Below, piece after piece: positions 42,127 to 50,614 of a DNA stretch of 64,000 nucleotides. Positions within the stretch are counted from its first letter, which is position 1. Each line of letters opens with the position of its first letter. This DNA is from Winogradskya humida (GTDB taxonomy: Bacteria > Actinomycetota > Actinomycetes > Mycobacteriales > Micromonosporaceae): assembly GCF_016862215.1 (NCBI RefSeq), contig NZ_BOMN01000102.1:1-64000 (forward strand), read 5' to 3'. Below the pieces are notes generated by a model, which saw only the letters and a list, made by a program, of their open reading frames with translations, ran no database searches and was not told the origin of the DNA. Position numbers and translations under genes: made by a program.

Positions 42127-44829
42127 ATGATGCTCGGGCGTGACTCCGAACGTGCATCGATCGATGCGCTGCTCGGGCGGACCCGGGCCGGTGGCAGTGA
42201 CGTGCTGGTGGTCAGCGGTGAGGCGGGGATCGGGAAGACCACGCTGGTCAAGTATGCGATCGAGCAGGCGACCGGCATGCGGGTGCTGCGGGCGCGGGGG
42301 TACGAGAACGAGTCGGAGATCCCGTTCGCGGGGCTGGCCGATCTGCTGCGGCCGGTGCTGTCGGGGCTGGACGAGCTGCCCGGGCCGCAGGCGGACGCGT
42401 TGCGCAGTGCGCTGGCGCTCGGGCCGCCGGTGGCCGGGGACCGGTTCTCGATCTGCGCGGCGACCGTGGGGATTCTCGCGGCCGCCGCCGAGGTGACGCC
42501 GCTGCTGGTGGTGATCGATGATCTGCAGTGGCTGGACGCGTCGTCGAGGGAGGCGGTGTTCTTCGCCGGGCGGCGGTTGCAGGCCGACGGGATCGCGTTG
42601 CTGCTGGCCACCCGGGATCCCGCCGACGCCGCGGAGCTGCGGTCGCCGCATCTGATCCTGGCCGGGCTGAGCGTGCCGGAGGTCGCGGCCCTGGCGCAGG
42701 CCACTCTGGACAGTGCTGCCGACGGGCTGGCGGCACGGCTGCACGCGGCGACGGCGGGGAATCCGCTCGGGGTGATCGAGCTGTGCCGGGCGGGGACGGA
42801 CCCGGCCGGTGACCTGCACGGCGCGCCGGTGATACCGACGGGGTCGCGCATCGAGCGGGCGCTGACGGCACGGCTGACGCCGCTTCCGGTCACGACCCGG
42901 ACAGCCCTTGTGCTGGCTGCGGCTGCCGCCGGCGGTGACATAGGTACGCTGCTCGCCGCCGCGCGCGCCTCGGGGCTGCAGTTGCGTGACTTCGCGCCGG
43001 CCGAGCAGGCGGGGCTGGTCGACATCGACGAGCGCCGGGTCGACTTCCGGCACCCGCTGCTGCGGTCCGTGGTGTATCACGGCGCGACCACGGACGAGCG
43101 CTGCCTGGCACATTCCGCGCTGGCCGCCGTGCTGGCCCATATGCCGGGTGACGCGGCAGCCGACGCGCGGGCCTGGCATCTGGCCGCGGCGACGCTCGAG
43201 CCGGACTTCGCGGTCGCCGAGGAGCTGGAGCAGGCCGCCAAACGCGCGAACCAGCGCTCCGGGTATGTCGCGGCGGCCCGCGCGTTCGGGCACGCCGCGC
43301 GGCTGAGCCGCGGCCCGGACAGGCCCCGGCGATTGCTGCGCGGTGCCCGGAACTGGCAGCTGGCCGGGCGCAACGACCAGGTGATGGCGTTGCTGGACGA
43401 GGCGCTGCCCCTGACCGCCGACCCGGGGCGCCGGGCACTGATCCGGCACATGAGCGCGTACGTGCGGATCTGGCGGGGACGTCCCGGCGAGGTGCTGGGC
43501 GCGCTCACCGCGGACGCCGAGGCCGTCGAGGAGATCGACCCCAGGCGGGCAGCCCTGATGTACGCCGAGACGTGCACCCCCTCGTTCATGGTCGGCCGCC
43601 TCGACGAGCTGCAGGCCGCCGCCCGCCGTGGCCACGAGCTCGGCGTCCGGGTCGGCGGTGCGGCACGGCTCACCGCGACGGTGGCGTACGCCGGGGGCCG
43701 GGCCCTCGCCGGGGAACGCGCGCAGGCCCTGAACCTGCTCGCCGACTGCCACGAGGAGCTGCTGCGCACCGATCCGCTGCTCCGCGCCCAGGAGCTGTGC
43801 CACGCGGCGCTGACCTGGATCTGGCTCGGCGACTACGACCGGGCCGGGCAGCTGTTGCACAGGGTGATCGGTGCCGCCCGCACGACCGGGGCGCTGGGGG
43901 TCCTCCCCCAGGCGCTCGGCGTCGAGTCGGAGCTGCATTTCCGCACCGGGCGCTGGCACGACGCCCGGGTCGACGCCGCCGAGACGCTGCGGCTGGCCAG
44001 CGAGACCCGCTCGGCGAACCTCTACGGCCGGTTCTTCGCCGGCCGGCTCGACGCCGTGCAGGGGCGCGCCGAGGAGTGCCGGGAGCACGCCGCGCGTACC
44101 GATGAGGTGGCGCATCACCTGGGCATCGCGTGCATGGCGCTCTACACGGGGCATCAGCTCGGGTTGCTCGCGATGAGCGAGGGCGACACCGCCGGCGCGA
44201 TCGCGCGGCTCGAGGCGGTGCGGGCGCTGCCCGTGGTCCGGCACATCCGCGAACCCGCCGTGGTGCCGTGGGTGTTCGACCTGGTGGAGGCGTACGTGCG
44301 CGGTGGGCGTACCCATGATGCGGTGTCCTTGTTGAACGCACCGGAAGCCGCGGGCACCGGGCCGTGGACCGCCGGCGCCGCGGCCCGGTGCCGTGCCCTG
44401 CTGTCCGGGCCGCACGAGCTGCGGGAGGCGTTCGGGGCTGCCCTCGACGCCGGGCTGATGCCGTTCGAGCGGGCCCGGACCCTGCTGGCGTTCGGCGAGC
44501 GGTTGCGCCGCGACAAGCAGCGCGCGGAGGCGAGGGAGCCGCTGCGCGAGGCCCTGGAGACGTTCGACCGGCTGGGCGCGGAACCCTGGGCGGCGAAGGC
44601 CCGCACCGAGCTGCGTGCGAGCGGCGGCGTGAGCGGGTCGGCCGCTGCCCTGCCCGGCCTGACCCCGCAGGAGCTGCAGGTCGCCCTCGTGGTCGGACGG
44701 GGAGCCACCAACCACGAGGCCGCGGCGACGCTGTTCCTGAGCCAGAAGACCATCGAGTACCACCTCAGCAACATCTACCGCAAGACCAACATCCGCTCCC
44801 GCACCCAGCTCGCGAGCGTGCTTCCCTAG
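42127..44829 (+). CDS. LAL-type LuxR family regulator with AAA ATPase domain
   Basis: A 900-residue large ATP-binding LuxR regulator. The Walker A motif GEAGIGKTT is at residues 31-39 and Walker B LLVVIDDLQWLD near 130. The central part (about 400-800) consists of helical TPR-like repeats, e.g. ALLDEALPLTADPGRRALIR and ELCHAALTWIWLGDYDRAGQ. The C-terminal LuxR domain reads LTPQELQVALVVGRGATNHE, then FLSQKTIEYHLSNIYRKTNI. Such regulators often act as pathway-specific activators, but no biosynthetic cluster lies beside it here. It is probably leaderless. Confidence 0.93.
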   Translation: MMLGRDSERASIDALLGRTRAGGSDVLVVSGEAGIGKTTLVKYAIEQATGMRVLRARGYENESEIPFAGLADLLRPVLSGLDELPGPQADALRSALALGPPVAGDRFSICAATVGILAAAAEVTPLLVVIDDLQWLDASSREAVFFAGRRLQADGIALLLATRDPADAAELRSPHLILAGLSVPEVAALAQATLDSAADGLAARLHAATAGNPLGVIELCRAGTDPAGDLHGAPVIPTGSRIERALTARLTPLPVTTRTALVLAAAAAGGDIGTLLAAARASGLQLRDFAPAEQAGLVDIDERRVDFRHPLLRSVVYHGATTDERCLAHSALAAVLAHMPGDAAADARAWHLAAATLEPDFAVAEELEQAAKRANQRSGYVAAARAFGHAARLSRGPDRPRRLLRGARNWQLAGRNDQVMALLDEALPLTADPGRRALIRHMSAYVRIWRGRPGEVLGALTADAEAVEEIDPRRAALMYAETCTPSFMVGRLDELQAAARRGHELGVRVGGAARLTATVAYAGGRALAGERAQALNLLADCHEELLRTDPLLRAQELCHAALTWIWLGDYDRAGQLLHRVIGAARTTGALGVLPQALGVESELHFRTGRWHDARVDAAETLRLASETRSANLYGRFFAGRLDAVQGRAEECREHAARTDEVAHHLGIACMALYTGHQLGLLAMSEGDTAGAIARLEAVRALPVVRHIREPAVVPWVFDLVEAYVRGGRTHDAVSLLNAPEAAGTGPWTAGAAARCRALLSGPHELREAFGAALDAGLMPFERARTLLAFGERLRRDKQRAEAREPLREALETFDRLGAEPWAAKARTELRASGGVSGSAAALPGLTPQELQVALVVGRGATNHEAAATLFLSQKTIEYHLSNIYRKTNIRSRTQLASVLP

Positions 44830-44852
44830 GGTCGGCCGTGCTTCCGTAGTGT

Positions 44853-45365
44853 TCAGTGCCAGGCGTACGCGCCGAGGCCGTCGCCTTCCAGCCTGCTGCG
44901 AAGTTTGCGCAGCGTCCGCATCCGGGTCGGGCCGATGCTGCCGATCGGCATGTCCACCGTGCGGGCGAACTCCGCGTAGCCCGGGGCGCGGCTGCCGCTC
45001 AGCACCTTCAGCAGGCTCCCCGCCGGCGCCGGGAGCTCGTCGACGTGCCGCCAGAGCAACTCGTTCATGGTGTTCTCGACCGCGACCCGTTCCGGCTGCG
45101 GTGCCCGCTCGTCCGGGGCGTCCTGCTCCTGCGGCAACCCGACGATCTCCCTCCGGCCGGTCCGCAGCAACCGCAGGCACTCACGCCGGGCAACCGTGGT
45201 GAGCCAGCCGCCGAGCCGTTGCGGGTCGCGGATGTCGGGCAGGTGTTCGAGCAGCCGCAGCCAGGTGTTCTGCACGGCGTCCTCGGCGTCGGCCTCGGAC
45301 AGCCGGAACGAGCGCACCGTCCACCAGACCAGTGATTCGTATGCCTTGACAACTTCCTCGTCCAT
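44853..45365 (-). CDS. ECF-type RNA polymerase sigma factor
   Basis: A 170-residue sigma-70 protein. Region 2 reads DEEVVKAYESLVWWTVRSFR and ADAEDAVQNTWLRLLEHL, with GGWLTTVARRECLRLLR; region 4 is shorter and ends in VDMPIGSIGPTRMRTLRKLR. There is no anti-sigma gene next to it. ATG 45365 lies seven bases from TAGCGT, so it is probably leaderless, and the box may be recognised by a dedicated sigma factor, since the same hexamer precedes the SDR at 2775. Confidence 0.9.
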   Translation of the reverse strand: MDEEVVKAYESLVWWTVRSFRLSEADAEDAVQNTWLRLLEHLPDIRDPQRLGGWLTTVARRECLRLLRTGRREIVGLPQEQDAPDERAPQPERVAVENTMNELLWRHVDELPAPAGSLLKVLSGSRAPGYAEFARTVDMPIGSIGPTRMRTLRKLRSRLEGDGLGAYAWH

Positions 45366-45372
45366 GACGGTC

Positions 45373-45378
45373 ACGCTA
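45373..45378 (-). promoter_or_regulatory. -10 box of a probable leaderless promoter (ECF sigma factor)
   Basis: TAGCGT on the minus strand followed by seven bases and ATG 45365. Confidence 0.5.
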
Positions 45379-45495
45379 GAAAACCGACGGACCGGTCAGA
45401 TCCGGGCCGGACCCCAGGTTTCCCGGGCGGGACCACCCTGGGGATCCGAAGAACCACTAGGGTGTCGGTCCACAGTGCTGTGCGAAGGGACGCCC

Positions 45496-46404
45496 ATGCG
45501 GATCGGCATCAACCTGCCCCACTACGGCGCGCTGACCGGCCCCGGCGACATCACCGAGGTCAGCCGGGCCGTCGAGGCGATGGGCTACGACAGCCTGTGG
45601 ACTGGGGACCGGCTGCTGTCACCGGTCGACCCCAGCGACCGCTACCCCGGCGGCGACGGGACGATGCCCGCGGAGATGGACGTCTACCTCGACCCGCTGA
45701 CGGCGCTGACGTTCGCGGCGGCCTCGACGACCCGGCTGCGGCTCGGCACGAGCACGCTCAACGCGCCCTGGTACCCGCCGGTGCTGCTGGCCCGGACGCT
45801 CACCACGCTCGACGTGCTCAGCGAGGGACGCCTCGACGTGGGACTCGGGCTGGGCTGGCTCCGCGACGAGTACACCGCGGCCGGGGTGCCGTGGTCGGAG
45901 CGGGGCGAACGGCTCGACGAGATCCTCGACCTCCTCGACACGATCTGGGGCGGGGATGTCGTCGCGCACGAGGGGGCCCGGTATCGCGTACCCGAAAGCT
46001 CGATCCGGCCGAAACCGGTGCAGCGACCGCGACCGCCGATCCTGCTCGGAGGCTTCACCGAACCGGCCCTGTCCCGCGTCGCCCGCCGCGCCGACGGCTG
46101 GCTCGCGGTGGGCATGCCCCTGCCCTACCTGCACGGCCTCTGGGAAAAGATCAAGAACGAGGCCGACGGGTACGGCCGGGAGCCCGGCTCGCTCCGGATG
46201 GTCCAGCGCCTCAACCCGCGCCTCACCGCCGCCCCCGTCGACCCGGCGCAGGTGCCGGCCCGGGGCACCCTCGACCAGATCGCCGCCTACGCCCTAAAAG
46301 CGCAGGCCGACGAGGTGTTCATCGACCTGACCCTCACCGTCCGCACCCGCTCCGAGATGCTCGGCATCGCCGGAGAATTCCTCGAACTCATGCGCGCCGG
46401 TTAG
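45496..46404 (+). CDS. LLM-class F420-dependent oxidoreductase
   Basis: A 302-residue protein with the luciferase-like TIM barrel of the F420-dependent group: RIGINLPHYGALTGPGDITE, RAVEAMGYDSLWTGDRLL, RLRLGTSTLNAPWYPPVLLA, LDVGLGLGWLRDEYTAAGVP and RPPILLGGFTEPALSRVARR. ATG 45496 has GAAGGGA upstream. It reduces or oxidises an unknown small molecule with cofactor F420, which fits an actinomycete host. A terminator hairpin follows. Confidence 0.9.
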   Translation: MRIGINLPHYGALTGPGDITEVSRAVEAMGYDSLWTGDRLLSPVDPSDRYPGGDGTMPAEMDVYLDPLTALTFAAASTTRLRLGTSTLNAPWYPPVLLARTLTTLDVLSEGRLDVGLGLGWLRDEYTAAGVPWSERGERLDEILDLLDTIWGGDVVAHEGARYRVPESSIRPKPVQRPRPPILLGGFTEPALSRVARRADGWLAVGMPLPYLHGLWEKIKNEADGYGREPGSLRMVQRLNPRLTAAPVDPAQVPARGTLDQIAAYALKAQADEVFIDLTLTVRTRSEMLGIAGEFLELMRAG

Positions 46405-46418
46405 CACCGTTCTGATCA

Positions 46419-46446
46419 CCCCGGGTGTCCTGGCACCCGGGGTTTT
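46419..46446 (+). terminator. rho-independent terminator after the LLM oxidoreductase
   Basis: CCCCGGGTG and CACCCGGGG arms (9 bp) with a TCCTGG loop, followed by TTTT. This is one of the few classical terminators with a T-run in the window. Confidence 0.85.
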
Positions 46447-46473
46447 CCTATGATCCGCGGGGAGGCACGCGCA

Positions 46474-48000
46474 GTGATCCGGAAACTTGCCGCAGGAATG
46501 GCCGGGCTCATCCTGGCGGCGCCGCTCCCGGCGGCTGCCGCGCCCCCGGACGCCGCACCGGCCATCGGCATCAACAATCTGACGATGGTGGCGAACGGCG
46601 CGATCGGCATTCAGTACACCGCCATGCGTATCCCGGCCGGTGGTGTCCTGCACGACGTCAGGGCGACCATCGACCTCTCCGGGGTGGCCGGTGTCGTCGC
46701 CGTCGACTCCCTGACCCAGGGTGACGGCGAGGGCTGCACCCGGACCGCGGATCTGATCACCTGCGACATCGGCACCGCGGACAAGTACGACCTGAGCATC
46801 GCGACCGTGCGGTACCGGACCGCCGTGGGTGCCGCGGCCGGCGATCAGGGCACCGTGGTGCTCACCGTGACCGGCAAGGAGTTCAAGCCCCTCACCAGGA
46901 AGGCGACGGTGCTGCTCGCGAAACACGTCGACTACACGGGCGCCCCGTACTTCCAGGACCTCACGGGCAGGCCCGGCGCCACGGTCACGCCGGACCTGGG
47001 CGTCTACAACCAGGGCCTCGAGACCATCCACGGCATCGACGTGTACTTCCGCCTCGACCCCCGGCTGACACTCACCAAGCGCTACTCCAACTGCTACTAC
47101 GGGACCAGCACCGGCTACTGCCACTTCGACGACGAGCTCGCGCGGACCACCTGGTACACGACGTCCGAGCCGCTCAAGCTGCGGATCAGTCCACAGAGCC
47201 CGGCGCCGTTCTCCGCGGGCACCCGGTTCAACTGGATGACCCCGGCCGACGGTCTGACCGAGCGGGAGAAGGTCGAGGCAGAGAAGCCCGCGAAGGGTAC
47301 GGCCGGACAGCTGTCGCTCGTGCGCCGCGTCTCCGCCGCCAAGGCCACGGTCCCGGAGACCGACCCGGATGCCGAGGACATCCTCAACCAGTCCGTCGAG
47401 GTCAAGGTGACGGGCAAGCAGACCGCTGACCTCGCCGCGGTGGGCGCCGTGGTCACCGGCGACGTCGGTGCCACCGTGGTGGCCGGGGTCGGCACCCGCA
47501 ACCTGGGGCCGGCGATGGTCGGCGTCTACCTCGGCCCGATCGCGGTGGTCACCGTGACACCGCCCGACGGGACCACCGTCGTCGGCAAGCCCGGCGAGTG
47601 CGAGCCCAGCGGCGGCTCGTACGTGTGCACCCGCAAGGCGGCCGCCCCGTTGCTGCCGGGCGGCAGCGTCGTGTTCCCGTTCACGCTGCGCATCGACAAA
47701 GCCGGCACCCTGCGCGGCCGCGTCGTCAGCAAGGGCGAATGGACGGAGCAGACCCCCGACCACAACCACGGCAACGACACCGCAGCGCTTGTCGTGAACC
47801 CGCCGGCCGCGGGAGGAACCACGCCGCCCGGTGACGACGGCGGGCCCGGGGGCGAGGGCGGGTCCGGGGGCGGCGGCGGCACGCTGCCGATCACCGGGGC
47901 GAACGCCGCGGTGATCGGGGTGGCCGGGGCGCTGCTGATCGCCGGCGGGATCGTGGCGTTCGTGGTCACCCGCCGGCGGAAGTCCCGTTTCGAGGCCTGA
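46474..48000 (+). CDS. LPxTG cell-wall-anchored surface protein
   Basis: A 508-residue protein from GTG 46474 with GGGGAGG eight bases upstream; an earlier ATG at 46450 directly abuts the terminator. A signal peptide (VIRKLAAGMAGLILAAPLPA) is followed by about 420 residues of beta-rich extracellular sequence with immunoglobulin-like CARDB-type features (GVGTRNLGPAMVGVYL; DHNHGNDTAALVVNPP). A Gly-rich linker, the sorting motif LPITG, a membrane helix and RRRKSRFEA end the protein, so a sortase should anchor it. No sortase gene is in the window. The ligand is unknown. Confidence 0.85.
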   Translation: MIRKLAAGMAGLILAAPLPAAAAPPDAAPAIGINNLTMVANGAIGIQYTAMRIPAGGVLHDVRATIDLSGVAGVVAVDSLTQGDGEGCTRTADLITCDIGTADKYDLSIATVRYRTAVGAAAGDQGTVVLTVTGKEFKPLTRKATVLLAKHVDYTGAPYFQDLTGRPGATVTPDLGVYNQGLETIHGIDVYFRLDPRLTLTKRYSNCYYGTSTGYCHFDDELARTTWYTTSEPLKLRISPQSPAPFSAGTRFNWMTPADGLTEREKVEAEKPAKGTAGQLSLVRRVSAAKATVPETDPDAEDILNQSVEVKVTGKQTADLAAVGAVVTGDVGATVVAGVGTRNLGPAMVGVYLGPIAVVTVTPPDGTTVVGKPGECEPSGGSYVCTRKAAAPLLPGGSVVFPFTLRIDKAGTLRGRVVSKGEWTEQTPDHNHGNDTAALVVNPPAAGGTTPPGDDGGPGGEGGSGGGGGTLPITGANAAVIGVAGALLIAGGIVAFVVTRRRKSRFEA

Positions 48001-48031
48001 CGGCGGCGGCCTCGCTTTCGGGCGAGAGGGA

Positions 48032-48100
48032 CAGCGCCTGCGCAGGCGGAAGGCTCAGCGCCTGCGCAGGCGGGAGGCTCAGCGGCTGCGCAGGCGGGTG
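48032..48100. repeat. three tandem copies of a 24-bp palindrome-containing unit
   Basis: The unit CTCAGCGCCTGCGCAGGCGG plus (A/G)AGG occurs about three times end to end. Each of the first two copies contains the perfect palindrome GCCTGCGCAGGC, and the third, slightly altered, encodes the C-terminal TRLRSR of the LPMO. It looks like duplication of the gene end, and the hairpins could work as a bidirectional terminator between the convergent LPxTG and LPMO genes. Confidence 0.75.
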
Positions 48101-48996
48101 GTGAGGGCTGCGGCGCCGGCGAGGGCGATCACCAGGAGGGCGCCCGCGATGATCAGGTGGCCGAGCTGGGCGCGGCCGTCGTCCACCGAGTCGGAGGCGA
48201 CCGGGTTCAGGTCCGGGGCCGGGTCGGTGGTGGCCGGCGGGGCGGTGGTCCTGCTGGTCAGCTTGGCCGGGGCCGCCGACTCCTTTTTCCTGCTGGGGGA
48301 CGGCGACGGCGAGGGTGACGGCGACGCGGCGGTCCTGGAGGTCGCCACGACGGCGGCGGGCTTGCCCTTCACCACGAGGTCCGAGCAGGAGTAGTACGTG
48401 TCCGGGGTGCTGGAGGTCTCCCAGACCACGTAGAGCAGTTGCGCGCCGGAGCGGTCCTTCGGGATCTTCACGCTCATGCGGTACGAGCCGTCGCTGAACG
48501 TGGGGTCCTTGAACGTGGCGACCGGGGAGCTGGTCAGGTCGTCCCAGGTCAGGGCCTTGGTCGGGTCGTAGCCCTGCTTGGTCAGGTAGAGCCGGAAGCT
48601 GCCCTTGTGCGGGATCGTGCCCTGGTATCTCACCGCGAGCGTGGCACCGGCGGTGACCTTGGTCGACGGCCAGTCGTCGCGGGCCAGGTCGAGGCCCTTG
48701 TAGTTGGGCAGGCCGCCGCTGCACAGGTGCCCGTCGGGGACGACCGACTTGTCCTTGCCGTTCACGTTCGCGATCCGCAGGTTGTCGAACGAGCCGATGT
48801 TCGCGCCGTTCGCCTTCGCCGCCGCCCTGCACGCCGCCGCGCCGGGCTCCTCGCCGTTCGGGGCGCACGCCGCCGTCCGGCTGATCGGGGTGGTCGGGGC
48901 GCCGTGGGCCAGCGCGGGGACCGCCGGGAGCAGGGCCGTCACCGCGACGACCCCACCGGCGGCGGCGATGGCGGCGAGACTGCGGGCTGACTTCAC
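48079..48996 (-). CDS. membrane-anchored AA10 lytic polysaccharide monooxygenase
   Basis: A 305-residue protein from GTG 48996, five bases after AGGAGG (an ATG at 49020 is less well placed). The signal peptide ends ALA, leaving mature HGAPTTPISR, so the N-terminal histidine of the copper histidine brace is exposed. The second brace histidine is probably in TIPHKGSFRLYLT. Cysteines in RTAACAPNG, AACRAAAK, GHLCSGG and YYSCSDLV are those expected for AA10. After the catalytic domain come a Ser-Pro repeat linker, a Thr/Pro-rich stalk and one membrane helix with TRLRSR. It should oxidatively cleave chitin or cellulose at the cell surface. Confidence 0.9.
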   Translation of the reverse strand: MKSARSLAAIAAAGGVVAVTALLPAVPALAHGAPTTPISRTAACAPNGEEPGAAACRAAAKANGANIGSFDNLRIANVNGKDKSVVPDGHLCSGGLPNYKGLDLARDDWPSTKVTAGATLAVRYQGTIPHKGSFRLYLTKQGYDPTKALTWDDLTSSPVATFKDPTFSDGSYRMSVKIPKDRSGAQLLYVVWETSSTPDTYYSCSDLVVKGKPAAVVATSRTAASPSPSPSPSPSRKKESAAPAKLTSRTTAPPATTDPAPDLNPVASDSVDDGRAQLGHLIIAGALLVIALAGAAALTTRLRSR

Positions 48997-49031
48997 GACG
49001 ACCTCCTGGCGGGCTTGCATGCGCTCGCAGG

Positions 49032-49050
49032 GGGTACGGATGGCGTACCC
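49032..49050. promoter_or_regulatory. short inverted repeat between LPMO and FKBP genes
   Basis: GGGTAC and GTACCC arms separated by seven bases in the divergent promoter region. It is a candidate operator, or a hairpin; function unknown. Confidence 0.4.
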
Positions 49051-49113
49051 GAATCGTTCACCACGGAGTGCTGTGGTTGCATGGTTTGGCAGGAACTCGA
49101 CTCAGGAGGACAC

Positions 49114-49482
49114 ATGGAAAAGCCCGACGTCGGCCCCATCAGCGGTGAGCCGCCGGCCGAGCTGGTCGTGGAGGACCTCACCGTCGGTGACGGCGAGGAG
49201 GCGAAGCCCGGGCACCAGGTGGACGTCCACTACGTGGGTGTGGCGTTCTCCTCGGGCAAGGAGTTCGACGCGTCGTACAACCGGGGTGGCTCGTTCCAGT
49301 TCGGTCTCGGCGCCGGCCAGGTCATCAGCGGCTGGGACCAGGGGGTGGCCGGCATGAAGGTCGGTGGCCGCCGCAAGCTGACCATCCCCCCGCACCTGGG
49401 TTACGGCGCGCGTGGCGCCGGTGGCGTCATCAAGCCCAACGAGACGCTCATCTTCGTGGTGGACCTGCTCGGCGTGAGCTGA
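49114..49482 (+). CDS. FKBP-type peptidyl-prolyl cis-trans isomerase
   Basis: A 122-residue single-domain isomerase with AGGAGG four bases before ATG 49114. The FKBP core is complete: DVHYVGVAFSSGKEFDASYN, FQFGLGAGQVISGWDQGVAG, RRKLTIPPHLGYGARGAGG and LIFVVDLLGV. It has no signal peptide, so it is a cytoplasmic folding catalyst. Longer readings upstream of 49114 overlap the divergent promoter region and are rejected. Confidence 0.94.
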   Translation: MEKPDVGPISGEPPAELVVEDLTVGDGEEAKPGHQVDVHYVGVAFSSGKEFDASYNRGGSFQFGLGAGQVISGWDQGVAGMKVGGRRKLTIPPHLGYGARGAGGVIKPNETLIFVVDLLGVS

Positions 49483-49578
49483 CGCAGGGACGGCATGCCG
49501 GCCGGGCCGGGACGGGGTTCTCCTGTCCCGGCCCGTTCGTTTCCTGCTCCGGGCCGTCGCCGGGGTATTCGAACGGGC

Positions 49579-50457
49579 TCACTGCCCCGCCTTGAGGTCG
49601 GCGCAGCCCGTCTCGTCGGGCAGCAGCGGCCGGAAGCGGATCGACCAGGTGTTGCCGCCGTAGCCCCACGCGGTGTTGGTCTTGGCCTTGGCCGCGGCGG
49701 CGAGGACGGTGTCGCCCTGCTCGCCGGTGGCGGTGACGCAGGTCAGCTCGGCGCCCTCCGCGAGCGGCTCACCGGGCAGCGCCGCGCCGGGCCACTCGAT
49801 CGTCTCCGGGCGGACCGCGTCGTCGGTGGCCACGTAGGGCGTGACGATGGCGGCGATGATCTCCGGCTTGTACTGCACGGGCGCGATCTTCGTCAGGGTG
49901 ATCTTGTTGACGTCGTCGAGGTAGGCCTTCAGCTTCGTGCGGGCCGCCTGCTGCGCCGCGGTGAGCGCCGAGTCGTTCGCCCGTGCCTCGTTGAGCGCCT
50001 CGGCCGCCACGGTGTGCCGGCCCGCCGCGGTCACGGCGGTGACCTGGGTGCTGGGGACGTCGGCGACGCCGGGCTGGCCGAAGTCGGTGCCCTCGGTGAC
50101 GCCCGCCGCGGCCGATTTCCCGGCCAGCGCCCGCGCCTGCTCCGGGTCGATCATCACGACCTGCAGGTTGGGCAGCGCGGGACCGGGATAGATCGCCGGC
50201 ACCGGGCCCTCGGTGATGACCCGGCCGTCCGCGTAGATGCTGATCTGGGGCAGCCGCCCGGAGCGCATGCTGGGGGCCACGAAACCGCCGACCTGCTCGA
50301 CGCGCAACAGCAGATCGTCCGCGCTCCCGGCTGCGGGAGGCGCGGACGAGGAGGGTGCAGAACCCGCTACGGGGGACGTGCCGGCGTTGGCGCACGCGCT
50401 GATCAGGAACAACGTGGCGGCGGCTGCGGCCGTCGGGAAACCGCGAAATGTCGTCAT
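49579..50457 (-). CDS. putative lipoprotein of unknown function
   Basis: A 292-residue exported lipoprotein; the signal peptide ends in LISAC and is followed by a Ser/Ala/Pro linker. The mature part (LLLRVEQVGGFVAPSM, LPQISIYADGRVITEGPVPA, TSTVTAV-type strands and WSIRFRPLLPDETGCADL at the end) shows no enzyme motif. Many actinomycete paralogues of such proteins exist, and no function is assigned. It lies downstream of the sugar transporter operon on the same strand, separated by a terminator. Confidence 0.75.
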   Translation of the reverse strand: MTTFRGFPTAAAAATLFLISACANAGTSPVAGSAPSSSAPPAAGSADDLLLRVEQVGGFVAPSMRSGRLPQISIYADGRVITEGPVPAIYPGPALPNLQVVMIDPEQARALAGKSAAAGVTEGTDFGQPGVADVPSTQVTAVTAAGRHTVAAEALNEARANDSALTAAQQAARTKLKAYLDDVNKITLTKIAPVQYKPEIIAAIVTPYVATDDAVRPETIEWPGAALPGEPLAEGAELTCVTATGEQGDTVLAAAAKAKTNTAWGYGGNTWSIRFRPLLPDETGCADLKAGQ

Positions 50458-50515
50458 ACCGCCTCAGACGTGCTCCCCCGGCGACGGGTTCCCGGCTGAT
50501 CCGATCAAAATGCGG

Positions 50516-50545
50516 TGGCCGGCCCCGGCAACGGGACCGGCCACC
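50516..50545 (-). terminator. terminator after the sugar ABC transporter operon
   Basis: GTGGCCGG and CCGGCCAC arms with an inner CCG/CGG pair; on the minus strand it is followed by GCATTTTGATC. It separates the transporter operon from the downstream lipoprotein gene. Confidence 0.75.
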
Positions 50546-50614
50546 TTCTTACACGGGGCGGGATAAAGCTTAAAGAGGGCCTGCACGGGGCGGGACAAGG
50601 CTTCGGGAGGGGGC

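Noticed and set aside
42127..44829. A biosynthetic cluster controlled by the LAL regulator
   Set aside because: The neighbours are a sigma factor, an LLM oxidoreductase and surface proteins; no synthase of any class is visible.
41689..45180. 1163-residue minus-strand open frame opposite the LAL regulator
   Set aside because: It is antisense to the clear LAL and DinB genes, is rich in R, Q, P and G as shadow frames in high-GC DNA are, and has no domain motif.
50551..50605. Two copies of ACGGGGCGGGA(C/T)AA(A/G)GCTT as a possible mobile-element end
   Set aside because: Only two short direct copies in a G-rich intergenic stretch, with no coding content between; more likely a local duplication.
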